From Drechslerella dactyloides (taxonomy: Eukaryota > Ascomycota > Orbiliomycetes > Orbiliales > Orbiliaceae), in NCBI GenBank assembly GCA_020064725.1, contig JAGTWJ010000008.1:62001-126000 (forward strand): a stretch of 64,000 nt of DNA. Reading direction: 5' to 3'. Of this stretch, positions 22,886 through 35,651 are shown piece after piece. Made by a program: the position numbers and the translations under genes. Positions within the stretch are counted from its first letter, which is position 1, and each line of letters starts with the position of its first letter. Under the pieces are notes generated by a model, which was not told the origin of the DNA, made no database searches, and saw only the letters and a list, made by a program, of their open reading frames with translations.

Positions 22886-25800
22886 TCAAGCCTGGCGGAA
22901 TTCAAGGCCTTGGCCATGAGGGCTCGCGCCCCCGTTCTGGTTGTTCATGTAGTAGCCGTTGTTTTGTTGTTGTTGAGGGAGGTGACTGAAATCTTGGTGT
23001 GGGACGACCCCGTGTGTGGTCTGGCGGATTGGATAGATAGCAATTGCTTGTGGGAGAGGCATCTGCTGTTGTGCGTAGATTTGTTGTGTACCCGGAGGAA
23101 CGAGAGCGCGTGGAATAGACGGTGCATAGGCGTACTGGCCTGGCAGCCCAATATTTCCGTAATGTTGCTGAAGGGCGACGTCGGAGAGATGGTCGCTGAT
23201 GACGCCCTGTAGGATTGGTGGGCCTGTGTTGATGCGAGTCGTGATGGCACCGCCATTGGCATGTGCAAACGATGCCGGATTCATAGCCGACATCCAGATG
23301 CGCGTCTTGTAGATTTTGAATAGGTCGGTAACCAAGGAGTTGAAATTGATGTAGGTGTCAGCATAGTAGTAAAACGTGAGCTTCTTCCAATCCCTATAAT
23401 GTAATTGATTAGTCAACATGGGCCTCAAGGCAACGGATACTCAAAGAAGACCGACTTACATCTGAAACTCTGCATCCAAAATCTCCATTGGCAGCCTATG
23501 CTCAATGACTTTCTGTTGACACACTCGCTTCGCCTTCGCCTCGTTGGCTTCCTTGTCGCGGAGGGTCTGGATCTCGTGAACTTGAGCGAGCCTCTTTATC
23601 ATCTTGGGCTTCAGCTCCGCAGCCGACGGATCTGCAACCTGACCATTCAGCCCTGGGTCTCCCATATTCTGTCCATTGACGAGAGTAGGTGTGGGTCCTG
23701 TTGCGGAATTGGGAGGCGCCGCGCCTCCTGGTCGCCGATTCGAGAACATCATCAGCCATTCGTAATGGCGGGCAGCAGCTTCTTCCTTCAATGCCTTTGC
23801 TTGATTCCAGGTAACATTCTCGCCAGTGACGGTGCCCAAGTCGGTTCCTCGATCGGCTTCAACGATGACGAGATCGCCGTTTTTGACGCGTAGACCAGTT
23901 CCTTCCTGAACAAAAAAGACGTCCGCACGGCAGGCTTTGAACGAGACCAAGTACAACAGTTGGTTGTTACGCGGAGCCATTTGAGAAAGTGGATACGTCG
24001 GCTGATAAAGAGCGGCTGGACCGTTCATTCGTTGATGTTCAGGAGAAATGCTCAACGGAGGTAACTCAGCCTGGACAAAGCCTGTTCTCAAAGCTGTATT
24101 GAATCCCTGGTTCGGCAGATGGGGGTCTCCCATGAGATAGTTGTCAAATGTGATACCTTAAAAAAATTGTCAGTATCCAGCGCCTGTCATAAGCTAGTAG
24201 ATATGATACTTACCTTCAGGTTGCGTCGGGCTGATATTTGAATACGGCTCAATGGCTTGGGCGTTATGTGAAAGGCTATACTCCTCGGCGGCCGTTTTTG
24301 GGAGCGGGCCAGCAAAAGAGTGCCGGCGACTCTGGCTCCCAAGATCATCTTCTCCTCCGAAGGGAACTGCAACATTTTGCCAGTGTTGTTTCTTGAGAAG
24401 CTCCAGTCGCTGATTCTCAGGGAAGTTTGTGCTGCGTGGTGCTTCGCTGAACCTTCTTCCGAGATTGGACGAATCGAACCCGCGATTGTGACCAAAGAAC
24501 CCGGCGGATGCAAGAGCATCGACATCGTCGTCATCGGCAAGAGCATTCTCAAAATCGTCCAACCGTTCAGGGTTGTTAGGATCAATTGTTCGTCCTGTAG
24601 CTGCGGTGATAGTTCGAGCGGAGCTGGAGGCTCCGGACATGGTCCGATTCCTGAACCTTAGTGAGTCATACTGACGAGAGTGACTGGCATAAGCCGAAGG
24701 GCCCAGAGGCATGTTTTCCATGGCAGATTCTTCAAATCTTTCTTCAATTTGGTCCGGAGCTTCGAAGACGCTCCTCAAAGGACTTCCATTAGCATAATGT
24801 TCCTCTGACAGTAGACTTGGGCGTGATGGTCGGTGATTCAGGCCAGACAACCGAGAAAGAGTATGATGAGCAGGAGGCGAAAGTCTAGGTCTGGTTTGAT
24901 CCTCCAGTTCACGCTGGCCTACGGAGAAGGACATAGACCGGTAGTTGCGCGGCTGCGGATTCGGAGGGATTGGAATGGACAAGTCGCTAGAACTACCAGG
25001 CAGCAGGGAAGTCGGAGATTGAATAGAATCCGAATTTGAATACAGAGATCCGGGCCCGTTACTGGTAAGAATGGAACCAACAAGACCCTTCGTGGGGTTC
25101 TTGCGGGAGGAGGATCCTTGGTTCCATATCGAACCAGCACTCCAAGTAAGGTTGATGGATGCCTTTCTCTCCTGCGGATTCTTGGAGGCTGGCCAGGCAG
25201 GAAGATCAGCTAATGGGCTAGAAGGGTTGGATTCCGAGAGCAAAGACTCATGTCCATTTTGAGTGTTCAATGTCCGGTTACGGTTCGAGAACTCTGCTGC
25301 ATACGACGGCCGCCTTGATGACATGGTGGAGATGCTTTCAAGTTTTGGATTTTTCAATCCTGGAGGGAAGTATGTAGTTGGCTGATCCTGTTCCTCGTCT
25401 GATGACGCCAAGACCTCCGACTCGGGCGTCTTGCGATACATGTCTTCTGATGCGTAGGCCATCGGGTCGAGCGAGCCACCAAAGGCGCCGGAATGAAATG
25501 GGGGCTTGACTCCAGGCATTCTCGCGTTGGCAGCTTTCGCAGCTTGCACAGGCGCAATGGGATCGGGGAGGTCCTTCGGCGAGTCTACGCTTGAGACCTC
25601 GCTCAACCGCGGAGTATTGGTTGATTGGGACTCCGACATCCTATCGTCCGAGGGAGCGGAGCTTGTCACGAGAGGCAGCGGATTCAAGCCACGTTGAGAA
25701 AACAAGGTGTTGTTGTTCTGGGACAGGAATGTCTTCTCCAGCGATTGGCGAGCGACGACCTCCTGCAAGTAATCGTTGTGCTGCTGCCGGGTCAGATCTG

Positions 25801-25960
25801 GAAGGTGACCAGAAAATCCAGACTAGACAAAAGGAAGAGCACCACGTTAGCCGGAGTCGATTCCCGGAAGATTGGCCTCTCACTCTCGACGCCTGCAGCT
25901 GCTTGCATGGTAAGTAGCGTCGTTTGCACGGATAGCTGTCCTGCTTACCAGTCTACTCAT
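22886..25960 (-). CDS. PSP1 C-terminal-domain protein
   Basis: Four exons: 25960-25949, 25822-24214, 24156-23460 and 23393-22886, with introns of 126, 57 and 66 bp. The spliced CDS is 2,826 nt (941 aa). The first exon encodes only MSRL before a GTAAGC donor. The start is supported because no ATG occurs on the sense strand for 753 nt upstream. Residues 1-600 are Ser/Pro/Asn-rich and disordered. The PSP1 domain begins near residue 605 (LLYLVSFKACRADVFFV), with the hallmark VEADRGTDLGTV at 639-650 and the conserved DWKKLTFYYYADTYINF and LFKIYKTRIWM after the last intron. The C-terminal ~120 residues are Gln/Asn/Pro/Tyr-rich. Yeast PSP1 was found as a high-copy suppressor of DNA polymerase alpha mutations; the molecular role is unclear. 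One intron uses an AAG acceptor at 24157-24159. Confidence 0.88.
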
Positions 25961-26713
25961 ATGAAGATTTGCACAGGAAGATCAAATATCTCCCCAGACT
26001 AAGCTGTATTCAAGGGCTTCTTCGAAACGAGCGGCTTCGGCCCAAAATCCAAGCTCTTCAAAGCTGGTGTGATTGCTCCACTTCTGCGTCCACGGCGTGA
26101 AACCCAATATGTTACGACAAACCGGGTGCTGGTCCAGAGAGTGCACTAGCACGGCGCTTGGCGAGGGCAGCGTCAGCCTGCTGTGCGATATCGAGACCTG
26201 AAGGCTGCCGGTCGTCGGGATGTCACTCGAGGGCGCCTGCGTGTGCAAAACCGTGAGTCGACTGCGTGAAGGATGAGCGAACGAGTCTGCGCGAATGAGC
26301 TTCCCGTGATCAGACTTACGTTCGGGAGTCCTGTCGTGAGAGAACTCGGAGTTTTTGGGTCAGGTCGCCCCGAGTAACCAGGACAGCTAGCGAAACTCCA
26401 GAAGGACAACAAGCACGAGGGGCCGGATTCAGGGTTCAGCGCCGCGTTGTTCGTTCAATATCCGAAAGCCTCAGCGTATCCGAAAGAAATGCGAAGTCGG
26501 TCGTACGATACCGGTCGTGAAGCGGGAAAGTTTGGCGATTTTGTGGGGAAGGGGGGGAAGGTCGTCTATCTGTCAAGCGATATTAGGGAAGGCGGGAGTA
26601 TTCGATTTTAAGTTGGTCCGACTTGAGTTCTCGGTGAGAATTGAAGACTGGACGGCTGCGCTCAAGAAAGTTTAAGTTGGTGGCCTTGTCTCAGCCCAGG
26701 GAATAGGCAGGCC
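25961..26713 (-). promoter_or_regulatory. ATG-free leader of the PSP1-domain gene
   Basis: Across 753 nt directly upstream of the start codon there is no ATG on the sense strand, while the opposite strand has six. This pattern fits a long scanned leader. A non-ATG frame inside it could be an alternative N-terminal exon, but this is less likely. Confidence 0.55.
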
Positions 26714-28492
26714 CATGCGCGAGTGAGGGACAGGGAAACAGGATAGATGTAGCAAACGAGGGCCGAAGATGGACAGATAGATGGTGTCTGAGTGATATCT
26801 TGCGTCTTGACGATGTGATTTTTTTCTGAGAAGGGAGATCTAACAAGAGGGGAGGAAGAAGAAGCAGGAGAGATTTGTGGTGGAAATTGGCGAATGCAGG
26901 CAGGATCACTTTGCAGCTGATAATAAGACCATCCGATGAGAAGGAATGGAGCGTCTACGCCTGCGCGATCAATATTTGCGAACAGTCAATGTAATAAAAA
27001 GCAACCGTGGGCCCGGGGAGGATGCTGTTGCTGGTATGTGATCTTCAAAACCAAAGGCAGGGTCTGTCCGGAGAGGTAATTCTATTCTAGCTAGCTCTGA
27101 TGTTGTCACCGTTGTCATGCGTCGCGAAAGGAGGAATGTTGGAGCATGCTCCTGTATCAATCGTTGAAAAGGGCAGGATATGGGAGAGAAGTCGGAACCG
27201 AAGTATTTTCAAACGGACTTCTGACGAAAGAGAAAGAGACAACGGGAGAAGAAGCTCTGTGAAATAAGCAGCCAATTCCGCTTGGACGCTGGCGAGCGAA
27301 CCGGGTGCAGGCGACAGCAAAATAGCACTGGATGGTGTCGGTGTGGGAGATTCGTTATATTATTATTGCGGAAGTCGTAATGGTGTGCAGAGGGCATAAT
27401 CAGGATGCAACCAAAACCGTCCTAATTCTGACGGGTCTCGTAATGCTTGCACCTACATGAAGAGGGCGTCTATATAAGATCATGTTATGTTGGAGGGACG
27501 GAGGATGTCGCTCTCGTTTAATCCGGTGGAAGGGCCTGGTTTGAGAGCAAGCTGCAGCAGTGCACCTAGCTCGAGCGAACAAGGCAAAAAGGTTTGGGGG
27601 AAATGTGTATCGTGATCAGTTGTCCACTTTTTTTGCTCGACACCATTCCGTTAGCGGGGGGCTAAATATGTCTCCTGCCCATCTGATTCGCCGGCTGGGA
27701 TTTTCGAACTCTCGCCCTGGAGAACACTTCGGTGCAGGGAATATCTGAGAAAAACGAAGCACGCACGCCGCCGGTTTCTTTCCTTTTTCCGACCGGTTAT
27801 CTTTCGAAATGGTGCCAATTGAGTTTGGCTGTGGGGAACCCCAGACCAACGACGGCCGCTATGCGACCCATTGCCAGCCTGCCTGTCCTTGTCCGCATGC
27901 CCACTTGAACTTGTATATGCTCTGATCGGTCAGGCTCTGCGGATCGGTTGTTCTCGAATGGCGTGTAGACGGGATGCTGGGCGGAGCGTCCATGCACACA
28001 TGCACGTACGGCATGTTCATTCAAGCTGGTAAAATGAAGAAGATGCATTTTCAATCTGCGGGTCCGTGATGACGAGTGTGGTGTCGCCACTGCACTGTCT
28101 CGCATCCCTTCGGCACGTAGACGAGACGGCTAGCCTTCCGGGCTGATGCGTAAATCAAGGAAGATTGATTTTTGAATATCGAGTCTATCCAAATGTGGAC
28201 CAACGTTGTAAGCTTCATATCCAGAGCGAGCTGCCCCCCCTTGAACACATTTACGAGGCATGACGAACACTTGCTGCTTGCGTCTGAACCTTCGGTCCCT
28301 CGGGAAGGTTTCTTTCGCCACGAGCAGAAACCTCCCAGGTGATCGTGCTTGGGGTCCAAAGCAGCAATGCGTGTAACATTCAGCATCGGCAGCTGGGGTA
28401 TCGGGGCACTTTGTCATGAAGGGACGGATGGGAGAGCCCGATTGATGCACAAGGTGATATTTCCCACGACGGGCCACCAGCCTTAGGCCCAA

Positions 28493-28683
28493 CTTTTATC
28501 AATTTCACCTACCTCATTCCAATTCCGATTGTCAAGCAAATGTCCACCGGAGGGAGCCTTGAGGCTGGTCAAAGGTCGGATGCATCGGCTACTGTGGCCG
28601 CTTCTAGACGAGGAGCAAAGGGTTGCGACCAACTGGGTGTGGACATCGTAGCTGAAGGGAGCTTTGTCGTTAGAGGCTGTCAT
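28493..28683 (-). CDS. Possible exon or gene fragment, unrecognised
   Basis: A short frame from a true ATG (MTASNDKAPFSYDVHTQL) with about 60% G/C at third positions and C-rich codons. It reaches a good donor, GTAGGT, after RNWNE. Possible continuation exons follow at about 28,390-28,050, where two overlapping frames are open, but no acceptor can be chosen. Family unknown. It may be a decayed gene or chance. Confidence 0.2.
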
Positions 28684-30209
28684 CCAAGCGTTTTACTGCT
28701 GCAGCTGTCTTCAGAACACGCCCACGCTGACTAACCGCGACACAACATCGCTATCGCCGCCACCAATCGACATCACGACGTATCCACGTTAAATACCCAA
28801 GCTCGCAGGTATAAAGGTATCCGTCCCAACGTCCCCAAAAGCTCCAACATTCTTCAAACATCAGTGCCACCCCAGTAGTATCGTCCCAGACCATCGGCTT
28901 GGATTGAGACTCCAGCATGTCGACCAGCCTGCCCATGGCCGATTACGAAACTTGTTGAAGTGCGGTGTCTTTAGTTTTCAACCTACCCCAGGCCCTGTCC
29001 TTCCACACTCGCACACTTTCAGGGTGGGCCAAAAGGAGCTATGTACCATTTTAAACTGATCCTTCGCAGTTCCCCTTACTGCTGCATCGACGGGACCTTC
29101 AGACCTCCTATCTACAGAGTTGGCCTGACCTTCCTGAACCACACCTGCAACAAACGTGCATTGCATGCCGAGTCTTGCGAAGTTGGAGGGTTTTCGGTTA
29201 ACCCCTCCATGTCAAAAGGTATCTCCACATCCCAAGGACCTTGTCACCCGCCTGCTACGCCATTGGATCGCTTGGAACGATAATCCCGCTGGTGTGCCTC
29301 TTTTCAGGCTTGAAAATCGCGCAAATCTAACCAAATCATGCATTCGCAGGAGAAGCATCAAATCCGCGAGGCGGCGAACCTTCACACAGGTAGCTGCACA
29401 TCTACACGTACATGTACGAATAGCGGACACGTGTGATATCTCCGCGATATCTAAGATTCGACCAGAATCACCAACAACATGCTGTACGATCCAAACCGCA
29501 ATATGCGCAATGCACTCTCCGTCACGAACGGGCTCGAACCAATGGAAAAGAGGCATGTCTGAAGAGACTCCACCCGGTCTGAGTCGCGAAACAGCTCAGC
29601 TGATTATTTCGTGGCTGAATATCTTCAATACCCGACAGCGCCGGTTCAGGAAAGGGACCAACAATCAATCGCAATCAAACCATTCTGTACCCATCGTCGG
29701 TAGGCGGCGATAGCGGTGTTCTCGCTTGTGCGGCTGTGGATCTCTTGAACATCTTTGTCTCAATGCGACATCCTCAAGAATGCTAATCGCTCGCCTGGTT
29801 CCACCTCAGCTCAGGAGTTATCACAGCCTTAGCCTCTTGCCCGTCTCGCTCGTCTTGCTCGGTAGTTGGGTTTGGATTCATGCATCACCTGATATGAAAA
29901 CTCGCGCTAGAGTTTCTCAAGTCTCACCTGGCTGGAACCACGTAAACGAACAGTGGGCATTCCCCGCATTCTTCCAGTGCACTATTGTGATATCGCTCAC
30001 GGACCTCATGTTGTCAGGCAAAATCTAATTTGTTACACAGTCCCAATGTGAAGCTAAGTGCTGCTTGGTCTATTCATGCGAGGAGACGCGATGCAGACGC
30101 ACATACTTGACAGATTCGATTCGTTCGGGCACATTTAAGGAAGGAGGCATACCCTCCTGCTTCTAGGAGGTGATGCAAACGCACAGACGCTGCATTGGCA
30201 GGCTTGCGC

Positions 30210-30572
30210 ATGATGCCGGCATGGAAAAACAAACCAGGTAGCCCCGACTTGCTAGTTAAGAAGCTCGCAGCCAGGGAGCTTAGTTCCTACAAACAATGGA
30301 TGGAAGCTCTATTCATAGATCAGCACCCGAATCCAGACATCCTTTCTTCGCGCTTCGACGCTGCAAAAATAAAAAGAGAAGGGCGGACGCGTTGCACTTG
30401 CACATTTTCTTTAGATGAATCGAGAACACAGGCACTAGGGCAATATTTTCTTGCTTGTGGGTCCCTCGAATGTGATAATCTCCGGCTTTGCATATCGGAG
30501 CATCAAGTCAAAGCGGAGCCAGAGTCTCTTGGAAGTTCCGTCCTGTTATCCTCAGCTTTCGTCCGCAATTGA
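30210..30572 (+). CDS. Hypothetical protein, 120 aa
   Basis: An ATG-initiated frame (MMPAWKNKPGSPDLLVKKLA) with balanced amino-acid composition, a helical N-terminal half and a Cys-containing middle (TRCTCTFSLDE). No family, signal peptide or membrane segment is recognised. Codon bias is weak. It lies in a gene-poor region and could be a chance frame or a degraded exon. Confidence 0.2.
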   Translation: MMPAWKNKPGSPDLLVKKLAARELSSYKQWMEALFIDQHPNPDILSSRFDAAKIKREGRTRCTCTFSLDESRTQALGQYFLACGSLECDNLRLCISEHQVKAEPESLGSSVLLSSAFVRN

Positions 30573-30760
30573 AGGCGTTTTAGGTTGGACTCCTTTTACC
30601 CCGCATTTTCAATTTGGTTAGGCAGGGTTTGGCGGCATGTCGTCCCGCCCTCACATAAATCCACCAAGCTGACCGTGTTGCCAGGCTTGAAACCTTTCCC
30701 GATAGTCCAACTCGAGAACTCTACCAAACCTCCACTCATCTCGATCATAACACAACAGCA

Positions 30761-31010
30761 ATGGACTCGCAGAAAAAGACTAGCGACCTACCTGAGGAGG
30801 AATCGCTTCCGCAGTTGGTTGGGGTGTGCAGCTCTTCCAGCGTTGGTGCTGGCCGTCCGTTTACTAGCTTCGACCTTCTCGTCGGGATGTGAACGGGTCA
30901 CCAAGGAGCAGGATAATCCGCGTCTGCCCACCATCTTCACGATCTCCAAGCAACATTCGCCATCGTGGCAAAACATGCCCACCGGCCAACCGAAATCTCA
31001 ATATGGCTGA
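30761..31010 (+). CDS. Possible small two-exon gene
   Basis: The ATG at 30761 has a typical fungal context (ACAACAGCA before it) and begins MDSQKKTSDLPEEESLPQ. A downstream stretch with strong C-ending codon bias (EQDNPRLPTIFTISKQ to the stop at 31010) is in another frame. A GTGTGC to CACCAAG intron of about 85 bp would join them into a protein of about 54 aa. The splice sites are weak, so this is speculative. Confidence 0.2.
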
Positions 31011-34000
31011 GAGTATTCACAAGTACAGGTACCTATGACTGTCGCCCAGATACGACATCTTGCCGACCTGCAGCCCGTTCGAAATTCTTCCTATAGTAGG
31101 TGTTCTCGTAATCTAACGTACAGCTAATTCCCTGTTCAGCAAAGCGCAAGAACAGAGCCATCAGCTGGCACCTCGGTTTCCTGGACCCACACGCCTCGCC
31201 CGTCCTCCCTTACCCATCGGGAAGGAAAGTCCTCGCTAGAGGCAATTGCCTTCTCTCTCCCAAGCCGTTCAACGATCTACTCTGCACCTCCTTTGCAGAT
31301 TTTGAAAGGTCGAGCCGATTTGACTGCATGTCGCTGTGGCTCTGGCCAAGCGGGTGGGGACATGAACGGCCAATGGCGTCTCCCATGATGCCTGCACCAT
31401 GCGCATGTTGCAGTGTGCATCAGACATCGTAGCTTAACCAGCCCTGTAAAGTACGCGCGTATGAGATGGGTAGCTAGGTCTCTATCTGCGCGATATGTGC
31501 TGCTTGCATGCTGGTTCTTGCATGCAAGTCGACTCACACTCATTGTCAAACGCCCTGGAATCGCCGGCACAGCATCAATTGGGCTAATTAGCTAATCCTG
31601 CCGTGCGTGCATGATGTTCGCATGCTGCAAGAATGGCATCGCATGCAAATCCTAGGGCACGTGCCCCCAAAGCTGTCCGATTTGGTCCGATTGATTAATC
31701 TCAGAACTACCAATTCGCGTCCTGCGAAGGAAAGACGGGCCTGCAGGGTATCTATCACAATGAATTACGACGGGAACTGTCCTCTTTACCGTGAACAGGT
31801 CCAGACAGAGTGACTCCTAGGAATAAATTAACATTGTCCTGTCTACATATATTTATATGATTTCAAACAGTGAAATTGGTCTACCCACTTTTCACTTCAA
31901 AATACCTTCTGAAGTGAGGATATAGGTAGATCGATCATATTCCGGACTCCCCAATGGGAATTCTGTGCGTACAATTGAAGTCTTTTCTTCTTCTTCCCAT
32001 TCCTCCACTCTATTAAGCAGAAGCTTCAGAATCATCCCTAATCCAGGCTTTTACGTCTTCGTGGAGTCTTGGAGGCATATACGCTCTTTACCACTATCAA
32101 TCAACTTTGCAAGATTCGTCGAGGATTTCAATTTTTTTTTCGTATGTACTCAAACATCGACAATTCGTTGATGTTACGAAACCCTTGTGTACTCGTATCC
32201 GAAATACGTAATATTATTTGATAGTTACGTACAATGGAGCCTTCATCGATCCTAGAATGGCCAAAATCTTATACCTCATCCATAAGGAAGTTTTTGAGAA
32301 CGTTGCTTACAGGGCCAAGATATACTACTAATAAGGATGGTTTCATGTAATCTCGTATTCCAGATATGTGCTATTTACCGACGTGATGAGTTTATGTGCG
32401 AAGGTGCTAGGTTTCGAAATTTCCGGTTTTCAAGACTAAAAGGTACTTAACTACACGCTTGAATTATTTAGATAGATATTACTCTCTCATAATCCAATTG
32501 AGCGACACCAATGCCCATTGACGGCAAGCTCCTGTGACCATGTACGCGTATACGATGCATCTAGGTAGTGTACTTACTTTTTGAGGGTGTTAGATCTTTA
32601 GACCGGTTAAATTGAATGTATATAGATTGTGATTACACGCTTTGTATTCCGAAATTGAGGGAGTCCTTGAACTCTTAGCTAACTATTTCTTACTTACTCG
32701 ACAGCTGCGAAGTCTAACATCGTGATCACCAGCTTTGAGGCTTGTGAGAATGTAGATCCATCCTTTCCGCGATTCAATCTGGATATACCCACCCAGCAAC
32801 GTGTATACTAGCGTTATATATAACGTTCCCTCTACCAAAATTAGGGAGCCGATTCGTATGATACGTATATATTTAGTGAGCGATCCGAAGTAAAATGAGC
32901 CAGCCCATTTTACATATTGTGTGAGGTAAACGACGTATGCTTATAAATACGTCTGTGTAGTAGTATATAGAACCCAAAATATAGACATACCCTCTTGCAC
33001 TCGATCTTTGAAGATGACTCTCACATGGGCTTCGTATGGTAGGCAGACTTGCTTTGACTCTAGTCTCGGGGCCAGCCGCCGGCTCGCTGTTGAGATACTT
33101 TGACTGGTGAAGCTGCACTGCCCTTCACTATTACTGTAAGCTGCGAATGACACAAACTTAACTTTCAGCCGTTGCACATGTATGAGCGCCTTTGGAAACG
33201 AGCCCAGGGTTGCAACAAGATATTGGTATTTCCAGACTGAGTTGTCTCTATATATAACTGCACGAAGGACATTGATATCTATAACACTTCGAGTTGTAGA
33301 TCGCCTCCCATTAATATTAAATCGCTCTATAATCTATATCTACTTTAGACATCAGAGATTTAGATTATGGGACAAATCTATCTCCGGTGTAAATACTAGA
33401 GTGATATTACAATCTCGCGGGCAACCACTGCATTGTAGATATGATCGTGACGCATGATATATCGGTGGGCGTGGGTGCTGAGATTCCTCGGAAAGAGTGA
33501 CAATACTGTGATATATTCATGTCTAGCATGCCGAAAAACTGGCTCAACATGTGTCAGCAGCTCCGATGCTCAGATTTCACCATACACCTGAAAGTGCACA
33601 GGATGGTACCTCCCGATATCACCGTATCCCGATACTACCCGGGTTGCAACAAGCAACGTTAACATACGCATTCTTCTTGGAACGCTGATCCTTATTCGTG
33701 TTAGACATGTATAGGACGTCCCTGCAACTCGGCTAGTCGTTTCAATATGCGGACCAAGCACATGATTGCATAACTCCTGACAGATAGATCTGAGTACTAC
33801 GTACAGGGGACGGTTCTTTACAACCTCTTGTATCTTATATTTAAATATCGCGAGTCGAACTGCACTATGTGTCCAGCTTCTGTTCCCTAGGTTCACATGC
33901 ATAATGCCCATGCCAGCTGACAGCGGCATACCCTTCGGTTAATTATAGCGGCTGCCACAAGCATAAAACGTGGTCGGAACCCTCTCTACATACCGTCTCA

Positions 34001-35651
34001 CAAAAACGTCACCTGTCGGGCAACTCTTTGTGCTCGTGGGTGTATGTACCACCATGGCACCGACGGAACTCGACGCGCCGGCCGGCCGATTTTCAAACAA
34101 AATGATGATGGGACGGTGTGGCACCCTCCTCGTCCCAGGATGACAGGGTTCCTTATTGGCGGTAAAACTCGACTCAAGACACACCGAGCACAGCTTGGGT
34201 TCGCCCCGCATGCTTCTTGACAATTTCTCGCACGATTGTGTCACGCAGAAGTTTGGCTGAGACGGAGGGTAAGAATTACGGTCAGTTCAGTTACATAGCG
34301 CTACAAAATTGTGTTGATTGATGTTGGAGAGGTGGTCTTGATGTATGATTGGTGGGATCGCACAAGCTGTAGACATCTCTGTCTCGACGTCTCGCCCAAG
34401 CTGAGAGCAGTTTGCAACCGCTTGACAAGTCCAGTTCTGATGAAGACGCTAGTTACTGAAGTGGATTAGCTGTGGGTAAAATATTTCTCGTGCATTGCAT
34501 ACAAGCGGAGATCGGTTTTGTATACGGCGCTACTTCTGATATTTACGAAACCATCATGCATAAAATTTAAATAAAAACAACAGCCTTTGTATCATCAGAA
34601 CTGACTGGTGATTTATATGTGGGTGTCAGACTAAATGTATCAATATGTATATGTATAATTACCCGGCTCAACCTATGTACACACAGGGCCTAGTCATAGC
34701 ATAGGCACAGCTTTTCGAGACCAAACTTTTGAAGACCGCCACAGATTGACGAGAAGGGAAAAGAGAATATCTGAAGCGATTGCCGCTGCATTATCTATTC
34801 AGGTATCTCATTATACCTATATTTGAGCCACCCAATACATGTAACATAATAACAAGATATCGGCTGCGCAGCCCTGAAACAATTGCGAGCAGTGCACTAG
34901 TGTGTAATATCTGCGGTTCGCAGCGAGATCGAAGGCGTCTGGCTTGCGAGACAAAGCGAGATCCTTCAAAACGTCTATATGCGGAATGACATTAATTCCA
35001 GAGATGCGATGCCAATATAGCGCCCGTTGCGCATATCAACCGCACGCTCAACCAAAAGCAGCTGTTCCAAAAGCCAATTGGCACAACCATGCTGATATGC
35101 CCTTACAACTGGGCAGACTGCAGACTGGAGAAAGAAAAAAAAAGCAATAATTCGTGACGCCATTTATATGATCGAATTGCCATCAGAAACTGAAACAAGA
35201 GCTAGAAAAGAAGAAATAGTCGAAGGACTGAAACGCCCGCCAAAAAGTTGGTAAATGGAATGACAATATGCAGAGATACCTTTCCCAATATGCGAGAAGC
35301 AAACAAAGCAAAAACTACACCACAGGATGTAGCACGATGCATGCCATCAAAAAGTAGATTTTGGTTGCCCAAAATGTCCATAGGCTGCATGATTGGCCGT
35401 CGCAAAAGAACAAAATCATCGAATTATGTAAGTCGGTATCAGATAAAGGAGACATATAAACTTCTGTGCAATCCTATGCATGTTGTAAAGAAATGACTAT
35501 GTAAAGCTATCAGAACTTCCAAAGGACGAGAGGGACGAGGCGCTAATGCAGTAAAAGGGTCGCTATGTATCAAGATGAGCCAGGGTAGCCGTCGAGTGAG
35601 TGCGGGCGAGTGTATGAAGAAGATCCGTATTGTAACATTTTCGCAGTTTGA

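Larger units (their letters stand above)
26714..35651. other. Gene-poor region with scattered coding-like fragments
   Basis: Nearly 9 kb. At 26,714-27,420 the minus strand is pyrimidine-rich and probably belongs to the PSP1 gene promoter. 28,000-31,010 contains several short frames with C-ending codon bias (listed separately). 31,020-34,900 is AT-rich and stop-dense with nothing recognisable. From about 34,940 to 35,650 the plus strand becomes A-rich, fitting the 3' untranslated region of the RasGEF gene. Confidence 0.45.

Noticed and set aside
24460..24500. tRNA T-arm-like GGGTTCGATTC on the minus strand
   Set aside because: It lies inside the PSP1-gene exon (coding RGFDSS), and no acceptor stem or anticodon arm surrounds it.
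25982..26248. Protein-like frame (FTPWTQKWSNHTSFEELGF) as a possible first exon of the PSP1 gene
   Set aside because: It has no ATG and no good donor in phase. The 12-nt exon from ATG 25960 with GTAAGC fits better, although the alternative is not excluded.
27690..27730. TTTTCGAACTCTCGCCC resembling the end of a reverse-strand tRNA
   Set aside because: The flanking bases do not pair into a T-stem, and no cloverleaf can be drawn.
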